From contig CAYWNA010000023.1 in assembly GCA_964459305.1 (NCBI GenBank), positions 22,200-86,199 of the forward strand: a stretch of 64,000 nucleotides of DNA, given 5' to 3'. Made by a program: the position numbers and the translations under genes. This stretch comes from CAYWNA01 sp964459305. GTDB taxonomy: Bacteria > Planctomycetota > Planctomycetia > Pirellulales > Pirellulaceae. The notes under the pieces are model-generated. The model saw only the letters and a program-made list of their open reading frames with translations. It ran no database searches and was not told the DNA's origin. Below are positions 23,791 through 32,866 of the stretch, piece after piece; within the stretch, counting starts at the first letter, position 1; each line of letters begins with the position of its first letter.

Positions 23791-26622
23791 ATGCACGATT
23801 CACCGCCTCACGCCGCAATTCGTTTGATACTCCTCGCCCTCGTGACGACCATCGGCCTCTGGGCCGTTCCGCTCGCGACGCAGGCGGATCCTTGCACGCT
23901 GTACAAGGCAAAGGATGTTGCCAACGCCCGTGAAAATGTCGAACGCTATCGCTGGGCTGAACAGATCGTGGCCGGTTGGCGGCGTCGAGTGGATCATCTG
24001 ATATCGCAGGATCGGCGGTTTGTCGATGAGATGATCGGCGACCTGACTCCCTGGTCGCCTTACGGTCAAAATTGCCCGGCGTGTGTCAACAAGAAATCGT
24101 CGATGGGCGAGTGCAATCTCTACCGGTGGAACATCGCCGAACCGGACAGATTGGTCTGCAAGTACTGCGGAACGGTCTATCCCAATCCTGAATACCCGGA
24201 GACGGGCAGACTGATTTGTCCGAAGATGGCGCAGACATTCTCCTACTACGAGGCCGAGGCCGAACGGGCTCATCCGGAGGACAAGTCGGGCAAGTATGCG
24301 TTTCGTTGGGCAAGTTGGCCCGTCCACACCAGTTGGAGCGGAATCATCCGCAGCAACAAGGCCGGCTACGCGATCAACATGACGCTGCCCCTGGCCAAGC
24401 TGTACGCGGTGACGGGCGAGGCCCGCTACGCCGAGCGGGCCGCTTGGATCCTCGATCGATTTGCATGTGTTTATCCCAACTACCTGTTCCACACCTACAA
24501 CGGAACTTATGCCGATTGTCCGCCGGCCGAGGCGGCGTTCGAGCTGGGACGCCATCCCCGCGCCGGCCGATTTCCGAAAGAGGTGATCATCAATGCATGC
24601 GGTCTGCATCAATACAAGGATCATGCTCGATTGAATGTCGGTTTCTGGGGGGCGGGACGCTACAGTTGCAGCGGAGGCGACGGTGGCACCATTCTGCAGA
24701 TGCTGGTCGCATACGACTTGATACACGATGCCCGACATCCTGATGGCATGCCGGTTCTGACACCCGAGATGGACCGCCGGATCAGAAATGACTTGCTGCT
24801 GGCCGGCTGCGAGGACAGCGAGAACTGGAAAGCAATCAACAACAAGTGCGGTCCGGGGCGTGCGCTGAGCGCAGCGGCCGGCATCCTGTTTCAGCGGCCG
24901 CAGAGCGCGCGACATGCGTTGAACGGCTTTCAGCAATTGATGGACCAGTGCTTCCATCCTGACGGCTTTTGCGTGGAATCGCCATCCTATTCCAGTATGC
25001 ATCTGTCCCTGATGCGCGACATCCCGGAGATCCTCCGCGGCTACTCCGATCCGGAAGGATTCCAGCCGGCCGACGGAGAGCGGATTGAAAACCTCGATCC
25101 CTTTGTCGACCTCGATCGTTATCGACTTGCCCTGGAAAGCATGGTGCGAATGCTCGCGCCTGGGCGGCGATATCCTGTGATCGGCGACACTCACTATCGT
25201 GCAGGACTCAGTGCGATCTGGGCCGAAATCCTGGCCGACCGCTACGGCGATCGATATGCCGCTCTGCTGGAAACGGTTCAAGGCAAGAAGCTCGCCGATG
25301 CCGGCAGCGAGTACGCACTGTGGTATCGCAACGCCGACATGAAGGCCGAGTCTGACACACCGCTGCCGCTGCACACCGAATGGTTCCCCGGCTGGCACGT
25401 TGCCGTACTGCGGGCGGGCGATCCCGGCGGTGACACGGCCTTCTATCTAAACGGTTATGCCATGCACGGCCACCGGCACTACGATACGCTAGGCATGATC
25501 TACTATGCGGGTGGCAAGGAATTGGCCTCCGACCGCGGCTACATCTGGGACGATCCTCGCAACGCCTGGACCAAGAGCACGCTGGCACACAACATCGTGA
25601 CCGTCGACGGCGGAAATCAGAACGCCAAGCCGCGCCGGTCTCGCCTGGAGCTGTTCGCCGCTGCCCCTGGAATCGAAGTTGTCCAGGCTTCGGCAAAGGC
25701 CTACACACAGTGCGATCGCTACCAACGCACCTGTGCACTGATCCAGTTGCCTGGCAAACAAAGCTACGTCGTCGACATCTTTCGCGTCGAAGGGGGCAAA
25801 CGGCACCAGTACGGTCTGAACGGCAACGGAACCTTGATCGCGCTCGGCACACCGGAACCTCAGCCGATCGATGAAAAAATCGCCTGGCTCGACAACCTTC
25901 GGGCCGCCGCGCCGGACGGGCCGTTCACGGCGACCTGGGAGTGCCAGGATGCGCGAATGGACTTGACGATGCTCAATCGGGTCGACCGGCTGATCGTCGC
26001 CGACGCCCCCGGTTGGCGAAGCGATCGTGGCAGCGAGCTGAATGCTCCGTCAATTCAGCAGATTCTGGCCGAGCGCATCGACACCGACGAAGGAGCCGTG
26101 AGCCAGTACGTGGCTCTCATCGTGCCATACGCCGGAGCCAAATCGCCGGTACTGTCTGCCCAGCTGCTGGAAAACGACCTGAAGACAGGAACGGTGGCCG
26201 TCCGAGTCGAGCTGGCCGATCGAACCGACACGATCGTATCCTCACTGGACGGCGAATCGTGCCAAGTCGACTCGGTGAACGTGCGCGGACAATTCGGCTT
26301 CGTGTCGCGCGATGCGAGCGGAGCACCGCAACAGGCTTATCTGCTCGCTGGTACGCAGCTACGTTGTGGTGACGGCGAACTCACGCTCGACGCGCCCACA
26401 ACCCGCCTGAAAGTAGAGTCGGTCGCGGACCGGACTTTCCACCTCGTCGACCCCTTGCCGGACGGATTGGCCACGCCTGGTCGATACGTCCTCGCAAGCG
26501 GTACCGGCTACCAGATCGATTCCGCGGGCGATCGCACCATCACCGTTCGCGACTACCCGATCACCGAATGCGGCGAAATCACACTGCTGCACGATGCTTC
26601 ATGGCGATCGCCGGTTCGCTAG
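23791..26622 (+). CDS. Secreted heparinase II/III-like polysaccharide lyase
   Basis: A 943-aa exported protein starting at ATG 23791; a TTG at 23770 is possible but weaker. The signal peptide ends near ATQADP. A four-Cys zinc-ribbon-like motif follows: CPAC at about 96-99 and CKYC at about 123-126 (LVCKYCGTVYPN). An alpha/alpha toroid covers about 170-500, with repeated YAVTGEARYAERAAWILDRF-type helices. A heparinase II/III beta-sandwich domain starts near 540, with HGHRHYDTLGMIYYAGGKEL (about 558-577) carrying the conserved His residues, and DRGYIWDD...WTKSTLAHNIVTVDG after it. The family cleaves uronic-acid-containing glycans; the exact PL family cannot be fixed by eye. Confidence 0.82.
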   Translation: MHDSPPHAAIRLILLALVTTIGLWAVPLATQADPCTLYKAKDVANARENVERYRWAEQIVAGWRRRVDHLISQDRRFVDEMIGDLTPWSPYGQNCPACVNKKSSMGECNLYRWNIAEPDRLVCKYCGTVYPNPEYPETGRLICPKMAQTFSYYEAEAERAHPEDKSGKYAFRWASWPVHTSWSGIIRSNKAGYAINMTLPLAKLYAVTGEARYAERAAWILDRFACVYPNYLFHTYNGTYADCPPAEAAFELGRHPRAGRFPKEVIINACGLHQYKDHARLNVGFWGAGRYSCSGGDGGTILQMLVAYDLIHDARHPDGMPVLTPEMDRRIRNDLLLAGCEDSENWKAINNKCGPGRALSAAAGILFQRPQSARHALNGFQQLMDQCFHPDGFCVESPSYSSMHLSLMRDIPEILRGYSDPEGFQPADGERIENLDPFVDLDRYRLALESMVRMLAPGRRYPVIGDTHYRAGLSAIWAEILADRYGDRYAALLETVQGKKLADAGSEYALWYRNADMKAESDTPLPLHTEWFPGWHVAVLRAGDPGGDTAFYLNGYAMHGHRHYDTLGMIYYAGGKELASDRGYIWDDPRNAWTKSTLAHNIVTVDGGNQNAKPRRSRLELFAAAPGIEVVQASAKAYTQCDRYQRTCALIQLPGKQSYVVDIFRVEGGKRHQYGLNGNGTLIALGTPEPQPIDEKIAWLDNLRAAAPDGPFTATWECQDARMDLTMLNRVDRLIVADAPGWRSDRGSELNAPSIQQILAERIDTDEGAVSQYVALIVPYAGAKSPVLSAQLLENDLKTGTVAVRVELADRTDTIVSSLDGESCQVDSVNVRGQFGFVSRDASGAPQQAYLLAGTQLRCGDGELTLDAPTTRLKVESVADRTFHLVDPLPDGLATPGRYVLASGTGYQIDSAGDRTITVRDYPITECGEITLLHDASWRSPVR

Positions 26623-26728
26623 TCGCCGTTTTCCGGTCGCCACGTGCGACTTGTGGTTCCCAGAAGGCGGGGACGGTACAATCCCAGATGTCGTACGTGC
26701 GGAATCGTAGCAGGAAAGAACCGCAGAA

Positions 26729-26850
26729 TGTCGAACAAGGAATGTTGAAGGCTGAAGGAGTGCATCCGTGGCGTCAAACGAAGCTGGTGATAAGTTCGAA
26801 AATGCTGCCTGTCCTCTCTTCCCTTCGACATTCGCCATTCCTTGTTCGGC
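26729..26850. repeat. Long-arm inverted repeat with AACAAGGAATG arms
   Basis: Left arm GTCGAACAAGGAATG at 26730, right arm CATTCCTTGTTCGGC ending 26850, loop of about 90 bases. It fills most of the gap between the heparinase-like gene and the Tat propeller gene and may act as a hairpin terminator region or be a mobile palindrome. The rest of 26623-26987 shows nothing supportable. Confidence 0.65.
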
Positions 26851-26987
26851 AATCGATATTCAAATGAGCACGGATGAACGTCGGCTAATGCGACGGCTTC
26901 GTTGTAGGGGCTCAGTGTAATCCAGCAGTTTTCCCGACATTTGCTGACCGATAGGTATCCCCCAGCCTTGGTTCCAGGAGGTTCACC

Positions 26988-28280
26988 ATGTCTTCTTCCC
27001 AGACAGAGTTTTCTCGACGCGATCTATTGACAACTGGCATGGCGGCCTTGGCCACGGCAGGCTTGCCGCGATTAGCCGCAGGGGTGGAGGCCAAGGGGGA
27101 GTATCCTCCGGTTCGCACCGTCACGCGCGGGCCGAAGCACCATTGGTTCAGCTACTACGACAAGCTGCAATTCGATCCGACCGGGCGATACCTGCTGGGG
27201 ATGGAAGTCGATTTCGAGCACCGCTCGCCCACACCCGATGACGTGATCAAAATCGGCATGGTGGATCTGCAGGATGGCGATCGGTGGATCGAGTTGGATG
27301 AGACACGCGCATGGTGTTGGCAGCAGGGCTGTATGCTGCAATGGCGGCCCGGTTCGAAGAGCGAAATCCTCTGGAACGATCGTCAGGACGACCAGTTTGT
27401 CTGCCACATCCTGGACGTAAAGACTCGCAAGAAACGAACCGTTCCTCATCCGGTCTACAGCGTGAGTCCAGACGGACGAACCGCCGTCGCGCCGGACTTC
27501 CGCCGCATCAACGACATGCGATCCGGTTATGGATACACCGGCTTGCCCGATCCGCACGCCGACGAGTTGGCCCCGGAAGAATCCGGGATTTTTCGCGTCG
27601 ATTTGGATACGGGCAATCAGGATTTGATCGTCTCGCTCGCCGATGTGGCCAAGATTCCGTATCCGATTGCCGATTTGAGCAAGAAGAAGCACTACTTCAA
27701 TCACTTGCTGGTCAATCCGGATGGCACACGATTCGAGTTCCTCCACCGCTGGGCTCCGCGGGACCGATGCGACTGCCGCACCCGGATGTTGACCGCGGCG
27801 CTAGATGGTTCTGACATGTGGGTCGTTGACCACTCGGGTTGCACATCACACTTCATCTGGCGCGATCCGAAACACATCCTTGCCTGGTCGTGGTATCCCG
27901 GACGGCACGGCTCGCCCCATGGGCATCAAGGCGGATTCTGTGTGTTCCAGGACCAGCCGGACGGCGGCCAGGTGGAGATTGTCGGTGGCACGAAGATGTT
28001 CAACGACGGCCACTGCACCTACCTGCCGGGCAACGAGTGGATCCTGAACGACACCTACCCCGACCGCGAGCGCAAGCGAACTCTCTTTCTCTACCATGTG
28101 GCGACCAGCAAGATCGTTATCTTGGGTCGCTTCTACAACGCGCCGGAGTACACTGGCGAATGGCGTGTGGACCTACACCCTCGTTTCAGCCCCGACGGCC
28201 GTCTGATCGTCATCGACTCCCCACACACCGGCGAAGGACGACAGATGCACCTGATCGACATCAGCAGCATCACAGGCTGA
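26988..28280 (+). CDS. Tat-exported beta-propeller protein (TolB/oligogalacturonate-lyase-like)
   Basis: 430 aa with a very strong ribosome site (AGGAGG, six bases before the ATG). A twin-arginine signal (FSRRDLLTTGMAALATAGL) covers residues 8-35. The rest is made of repeated four-strand blades: FDPTGRYLLGMEVDFEH, MLQWRPGSKSEILWND, YSVSPDGRTAVAPDF, LHPRFSPDGRLIVIDSPHTGEGRQMHLID. Blades of this kind occur in TolB-like propellers and in PL22 oligogalacturonate lyases. Several His and Asp residues (HHWFSYYDK, HGSPHGHQGG, NDGHCTYLPG) could bind a metal. The molecular role is not certain. It converges with the downstream esterase, five bases away. Confidence 0.7.
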   Translation: MSSSQTEFSRRDLLTTGMAALATAGLPRLAAGVEAKGEYPPVRTVTRGPKHHWFSYYDKLQFDPTGRYLLGMEVDFEHRSPTPDDVIKIGMVDLQDGDRWIELDETRAWCWQQGCMLQWRPGSKSEILWNDRQDDQFVCHILDVKTRKKRTVPHPVYSVSPDGRTAVAPDFRRINDMRSGYGYTGLPDPHADELAPEESGIFRVDLDTGNQDLIVSLADVAKIPYPIADLSKKKHYFNHLLVNPDGTRFEFLHRWAPRDRCDCRTRMLTAALDGSDMWVVDHSGCTSHFIWRDPKHILAWSWYPGRHGSPHGHQGGFCVFQDQPDGGQVEIVGGTKMFNDGHCTYLPGNEWILNDTYPDRERKRTLFLYHVATSKIVILGRFYNAPEYTGEWRVDLHPRFSPDGRLIVIDSPHTGEGRQMHLIDISSITG

Positions 28281-28285
28281 AGATC

Positions 28286-30445
28286 TCACAGATGTTTGCC
28301 GAGAAACTCGTAAGCCCGCTCACGGGCCGCGGGCGGGAAGTCGTGGGGACCTTCGGGGTACATCGCCTGCAAGTGATCCACCTTGGCCAGTAGTGTGTAA
28401 ATGGGCCGAGCTGCCTGAATCACATCACGAACACCGCTGACATCGAAATCTCTGTCGCCGGTGGCCGCGCATGCCAGAAACGGGCGCGGCGCAAAGCTGG
28501 CGACGATTTCCGTAAAGTCGAACGGCACGCGATCCACGTCGTTCTCGTAGATCGAAGCAATTCGAGGCATGTAGCGCGGGCCGGTCCAACTCGGAACGTC
28601 ATCCTTGCGAAGCGTCGTGAATCCGCAACTGGAAACGACCACTTTCAGCCGGGGTTCGAATGCGGCCGTGAACATCGCGCTATGCCCGCCCAGCGAATGG
28701 CCAATCACGCCGATCCGCTGCGCTTCGACTTCCGGTAGCGACGCCAGCAAATCCACGGCGCGAATATTGTCCCAAATCGCCTTCATCGTGCCACTGGCAT
28801 ATTCGGGGTTGGCGGCGAAGTCGTAAGCATGTTCGCCCAGCGACGGATAATCGGGCGCGAGCGTCACATAACCCCGCCGCGCCAGTTCCACGGCATAATG
28901 CATGTTCCGTGAGCCCGACAGTCCCACCGGTTCGTCCTTTCCCTCACGTACGGTCTGATGAAGACAAAGGACGGCGGGCATTCTCTTGTAGGATGGCTCT
29001 CCAGAGCCGTCCAGACGGGTCGGGAGACCCGTCCTACTCCCCCGCACATCAGGAATCAGCAGCCACGCCGTCACTCGATCAAACGCGTCACTTTGAAACG
29101 AGATTTTCCGTCTCGTCAATTCGCCAACCCGTTTCTCCTCGATCACTTTGACATCCAACGACACGCGTTGCGTCGCGCCCGGAAATCGGCCCATCGCCAG
29201 TTGCATGTTGGCCAAGATGTGTTCGCGGCGTTTCCGCCAATCGGCCTCGGTCCCAATCTCGTGACGGCGTCCTTCACGGTCAAGATAGTACGACAGGTCA
29301 TGGTGTTCCTCGTACTTGATGGGTGATGGAGCGGGTTCGAATCGACCCACCGGATATCCGTCTTGATATGAGATGACGAATTGACCGTTCGATGTGGCGT
29401 AACGAGTTTCGTCGCGACGTTCGAAGTCGCTCGGTCCGCGGCGGCGGATCGCCTGCGGGCTATCGGGTGAAAGGTACTTTTCGGCCACGCGAAACACGAT
29501 TTCCGTGCGATTGCCCAGCGAGTGACCGGTACTGGTGAAGATGCGGCCGTCGATATCGTCCTTGGTGATAAAATGAGGTTCAACGTCCAACCCGGCCGCC
29601 TGCATATTGGCAACCATCTCGCGCGCATCGGGATACGGGCATGCCGGGTCATCGACACCGTGGACAACGATCACTTTGCTCGTAGCGCCAACCTGCTTCA
29701 TTGCGGCCAAGTGATCCGGATGGCCGACGAAACGAATCTCTTGGTCGTCCCGGCTCAGGTAGTTCGGGCTCTTGGGGTCGCGGCTCCAGCGAGCGTCGAG
29801 GCCGCTACCGCCAGGCAGATTGAAGGCAATGTCGTGGCTCAGCTTCTTCATGCCGCACATGTCGATCACGCAAGCGAAAGTGCGCGGTGCCAGCTTGTTT
29901 GCCATCAACGTCACGTTCCCGCCGCCCGAACCGCCGGTGCAGAAAATGCGACGGCTATCAAATGGCCGCTCGGCCTTCTTCAGCCCATCCCACACGAACC
30001 ACAACGCCCGCAGCGCGTCCAGCGATTGCAGATAGCCAAAGTCATACGGCAGAGGATCTTCGATCGACGCCTTGCGCCCGCTCTGCAGGTAGTTGACACA
30101 AACGGCGACAACATTCAGCCGATTGGCCAGCGCGTTCGGATTGGCCGTGCCCCCACAATCCACACCGCCCCAGTTGTGCAGCGTGAGCATGATACCCGTC
30201 TGCTCGTTGACCTCATTCAGTTTTCCGCCAGGATAATGAACCAACACCTTCACAGCCCGCGGACCCAGCCGATGCGGCCACGACTGTGCTGGAACGAGAA
30301 TAGAATCGTCTCGCGGCGGCAATTCGGCCCACGCCTGGGAACAATCGAACAGCAGCAACCAAGCCAAGAAAGCCAAACATCCAGCGTAGCGACGAGAAGA
30401 ATTGAGATCTCGCGGCGTCGTTTTCCGTTGTTTCGTCGTTTGCAT
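28286..30445 (-). CDS. Secreted double esterase (feruloyl-esterase-like plus acetyl-xylan-esterase-like)
   Basis: 719 aa from the ATG at 30445, which has GGTGA upstream; the frame extends to 30589 without coding character. The signal peptide is AGCLAFLAWLLLFDCSQAWA. The N-terminal hydrolase domain has GGSGGGNV (Ser near 170) and MLTLHNWGGVDCGG forming the oxyanion region, as in LpqC/feruloyl esterases. The C-terminal domain has GVIGHSLGGHSAMF (Ser near 580), TGDRDFD and GPHDFPP, a complete triad of the acetyl-xylan-esterase/dienelactone-hydrolase type. Between them, at about 470-486, is a palindrome-encoded insert (28988-29037). Likely role: removal of ester substituents from a plant or algal polysaccharide. 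Confidence 0.8.
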   Translation of the reverse strand: MQTTKQRKTTPRDLNSSRRYAGCLAFLAWLLLFDCSQAWAELPPRDDSILVPAQSWPHRLGPRAVKVLVHYPGGKLNEVNEQTGIMLTLHNWGGVDCGGTANPNALANRLNVVAVCVNYLQSGRKASIEDPLPYDFGYLQSLDALRALWFVWDGLKKAERPFDSRRIFCTGGSGGGNVTLMANKLAPRTFACVIDMCGMKKLSHDIAFNLPGGSGLDARWSRDPKSPNYLSRDDQEIRFVGHPDHLAAMKQVGATSKVIVVHGVDDPACPYPDAREMVANMQAAGLDVEPHFITKDDIDGRIFTSTGHSLGNRTEIVFRVAEKYLSPDSPQAIRRRGPSDFERRDETRYATSNGQFVISYQDGYPVGRFEPAPSPIKYEEHHDLSYYLDREGRRHEIGTEADWRKRREHILANMQLAMGRFPGATQRVSLDVKVIEEKRVGELTRRKISFQSDAFDRVTAWLLIPDVRGSRTGLPTRLDGSGEPSYKRMPAVLCLHQTVREGKDEPVGLSGSRNMHYAVELARRGYVTLAPDYPSLGEHAYDFAANPEYASGTMKAIWDNIRAVDLLASLPEVEAQRIGVIGHSLGGHSAMFTAAFEPRLKVVVSSCGFTTLRKDDVPSWTGPRYMPRIASIYENDVDRVPFDFTEIVASFAPRPFLACAATGDRDFDVSGVRDVIQAARPIYTLLAKVDHLQAMYPEGPHDFPPAARERAYEFLGKHL
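28988..29037. repeat. Palindrome translated in frame inside the double esterase
   Basis: 50 bp, GTAGGATGGCTCTCCAGAGC ... GGGAGACCCGTCCTAC, two adjoining hairpins. The minus-strand frame reads RTGLPTRLDGSGEPSY, a sequence with no counterpart in hydrolase folds, at a loop of the C-terminal domain before the MPAVLCLHQ strand. Length is compatible with an in-frame insertion. Confidence 0.7.
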
Positions 30446-30668
30446 GTCAATCACCATCACGGTTGAAGAAATTGTATTCCGGCAAGATGGATAGTCGTTC
30501 CTGACGCTTCCGGTCACTGTCAGCCCGGGCGTAGAGCGGTGTAGTATAATATTCGTCATGGCCCATGTGACATTATACGAGAACGCCAAGAATGAAACCG
30601 ACTGTTGACGTGCCAGAGAAATTTCCTGAACTCAACGTGGACTGACATGGCCTGAAGCGACCGTGTTG

Positions 30669-30677
30669 TGCTATAAT
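30669..30677 (+). promoter_or_regulatory. Extended -10 promoter for the Uma2 gene
   Basis: TG-C-TATAAT, an extended -10 box, ends 56 bases before the ATG at 30734. No convincing -35 is present, as is usual for extended -10 promoters. The rest of the 30446-30733 gap, which separates divergent genes, holds further AT-rich TATAAT/TATTAT-like boxes on the minus strand at about 30550-30580. Confidence 0.4.
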
Positions 30678-30733
30678 ACTGGCATGAGTTCAGCAATAGT
30701 CGACCGCGCCCGTTTCTTTGCTGGTAGCCGACG

Positions 30734-31381
30734 ATGAGCACGGTAGACACATTCCCCAGCCCCATCCAACCTCTTCCCAAGCGTGGCGAGTCGGCCTGGG
30801 ATTTGGCGCTTATGTTTCCTTTCCAGGGTGGCTGGTCCGTCGAGGACTATCTGGCGCTCGATACCGGATTGCTCGTTGAATACACCGACGGCTTCATCAG
30901 GGTCCTTCCGATGCCCAGCCTATTGCATCAGTTGATCGTCAAGTTTCTGTTTCGGATGTTGGACGATTTCGTGAACGAGCGCGAGCTGGGCGAGGTATTG
31001 CTCGCGCCGCTGCCGGTTCAATAAACGCCCCGGAAGTACCGCGAGCCGGGCATCGTTTTCCTGCGGCCGGAACGAATCAAGACACTCAAGGGCCAACCCG
31101 CCGGGGCGGACCTCGCAGTGGAGGTGGTCAGCGAAGGCAAAGATAGCTGGAAACGCGATTACGTGGAGAAGCGGCGGGAGTACGCCGAGGCCGGGATCGC
31201 CGAGTACTGGATTGTCGATCCACAGGAAAGAAAAGTTACGGTCCTCACGCTGGACGGCGCCGAATACCGCGAACACGGCGTTTATGTCGTCGGCGACACA
31301 GCAACCTCGGTCTTGCTTTCCGGATTTCAGGCCAAACTGAAGGACCTGTTCGCGCGATGCGACGAAGCGGATCGGCGATAA
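30734..31381 (+). pseudogene. Uma2-family (DUF820) nuclease-like gene with one nonsense codon
   Basis: Two frames, 30734-31024 and the one containing 31118-31381, are in the same register and together make one 215-codon Uma2-like protein. The N-terminal half has WSVEDYLALDTGLLVEYTDG and MPSLLHQLIVKFLFRML. After the TAA at 31022-31024 the reading resumes at once as TPRKYREPGIVFLRPERI, then ADLAVEVVSEGKDSWKRDY and EYAEAGIAEYWIVDPQERKV, the PD-(D/E)XK-type core. Relatives have a Leu-like codon at the stop position, so a single T-to-A change (TTA to TAA) explains it. Uma2 proteins are widespread nuclease-fold proteins of uncertain role. Confidence 0.85.
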
Positions 31382-31455
31382 AGAACGCGGCAAGAATGTG
31401 TGGGGCACATTTCCAATGTGCCTTGGCAGGATGGAATCGGTCTCACCGGATCTCG

Positions 31456-32805
31456 TCAGATCTTTCCGGCAATCATGGCTTCCAGTACGGCGCGGAGGCC
31501 GTTTGTGTGACGTTGTTGGTATTCGGCGAGCAGCGGGCGATCGGTTCGATCGACGACGCATTTCGCCCGAGCCTCGGTCTCGCGCGAGGAAATCTCCAGG
31601 TCAAGTGCCGGTACGTGCAATTCGCGGTAGCACCATGCCGGCAGGCTGCCCGCCGTGGTACCGTGGTGAAAGACGCTGTTGGCCGGATGCGAGCGATCCA
31701 TGCCCTGGCAGTACGTTGCAGCAAAATCCTTACACTTCTTCGTGTAGGCATCATCTTTCGCGGCGCATTTCGGACCGAGCAGACTCGCGCCACAAATGCT
31801 GGCGAGGCAATGGAACGAGTAGACTGCTTCGACTGGACCGGCACGAAGGAAGTCCATCACGGCGCGCGTCTCCGGCTCGCTGGCCGGGGCCGGCCCGCGG
31901 TAGGTCATCGAGTCGGGGTCGGATGTGTCCAGTCCGTACGTATATTCCACGGTCTCCCAGTCGGCAGGATAGTTTCGATTCAAATCGACGCCGTTGGCGT
32001 TCGTGCGCAGATACCACGGTACACCCTCGGCAAGTCTGCGACGTTCATCGAGGTTCACTGACGCGATGGCCGCGATGGAGACCTGCGCGAGCAGTTCTTT
32101 GTGATCCGCAAGGATGCGTTCGAAAGCCGGAATCATCAGCTCGGGACCCGATTCGCCGGCATGGAGGGCACCGATCAGCGCGATGCACCGGCTTCCTTTT
32201 CCAATCCGAATTCCGCGCAACGTCTGGCCGCGAACCGTTTGGCCGACGGTGTTCACCGTGACCAGATCGGGATGGTTTTTCTGAAGTGCAGCTGTGGCCT
32301 GTTCGATCTTCTCCGGCGTCCACCAGACTTCAGGGTCGCGGACCTTGACGGCCACCGGACCAGTCGGCTCACCGTCGGCAGAAGCCATCCAATAGGCATA
32401 GGTTGAGCCCGTCTCTGCCGTATCGTCGACATACGTGAATTTACGGTTGTTGGACGGCTTCAGCGGTCCCTGGAAGATCAAGCCCGCATCGCAGTAGGAA
32501 AGGCCATCGAAGTACTCCGCGTAGTCCTGGCCAAACGTGAAGGTGAGCTCTTCGCGCCGGTAGACCCGTATGGTCCGGAAACGGTCTTGCCCGGTCTTAC
32601 TCTGAAACGCCGGCGTGGATTTGTAGGCGGTCAGACGGACTTTGCCATCCAGCACCTTAGCGCGAAGAAGCGTCAAGTCCTTGCGGGCCGATACGGCAGC
32701 AGCAGCCGATGTCGTTTCGCATCGCGCGCTGGTTGTGCCGACTGCAAACGCAGCCGAAGGCCCACACACCTGAAGGAATTCCCGACGAGATCGTTTTCGA
32801 TTCAT
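31456..32805 (-). CDS. Tat-exported M14 zinc carboxypeptidase
   Basis: 449 aa with an N-terminal RKRSRREFLQVCG export signal. The N-terminal 155 residues form a beta-rich domain of unknown role. The peptidase domain starts near 165 (IEQATAALQKNHPDLV). Zinc ligands H215 and E218 (HAGES) and H332 (SFH) are present, with NANGVDLNRNYPADW (269-283), the substrate-binding signature of M14, and the catalytic Glu at 404 (ALDLEI). All key residues are intact. It would remove C-terminal residues from peptides or peptide-linked material outside the cytoplasm. A small hairpin, GGCACATT/AATGTGCC at 31404-31422, follows its stop. Confidence 0.88.
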   Translation of the reverse strand: MNRKRSRREFLQVCGPSAAFAVGTTSARCETTSAAAAVSARKDLTLLRAKVLDGKVRLTAYKSTPAFQSKTGQDRFRTIRVYRREELTFTFGQDYAEYFDGLSYCDAGLIFQGPLKPSNNRKFTYVDDTAETGSTYAYWMASADGEPTGPVAVKVRDPEVWWTPEKIEQATAALQKNHPDLVTVNTVGQTVRGQTLRGIRIGKGSRCIALIGALHAGESGPELMIPAFERILADHKELLAQVSIAAIASVNLDERRRLAEGVPWYLRTNANGVDLNRNYPADWETVEYTYGLDTSDPDSMTYRGPAPASEPETRAVMDFLRAGPVEAVYSFHCLASICGASLLGPKCAAKDDAYTKKCKDFAATYCQGMDRSHPANSVFHHGTTAGSLPAWCYRELHVPALDLEISSRETEARAKCVVDRTDRPLLAEYQQRHTNGLRAVLEAMIAGKI

Positions 32806-32866
32806 AGGAGTTCGTCTTTCGACAAGAGTGACACATTCTTGGTCCTAGTCCCCGCCCTGCTAGAGT

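Noticed and set aside
23800..25398. 532-codon minus-strand frame
   Set aside because: Antisense to the heparinase-like gene, whose conserved motifs are on the plus strand.
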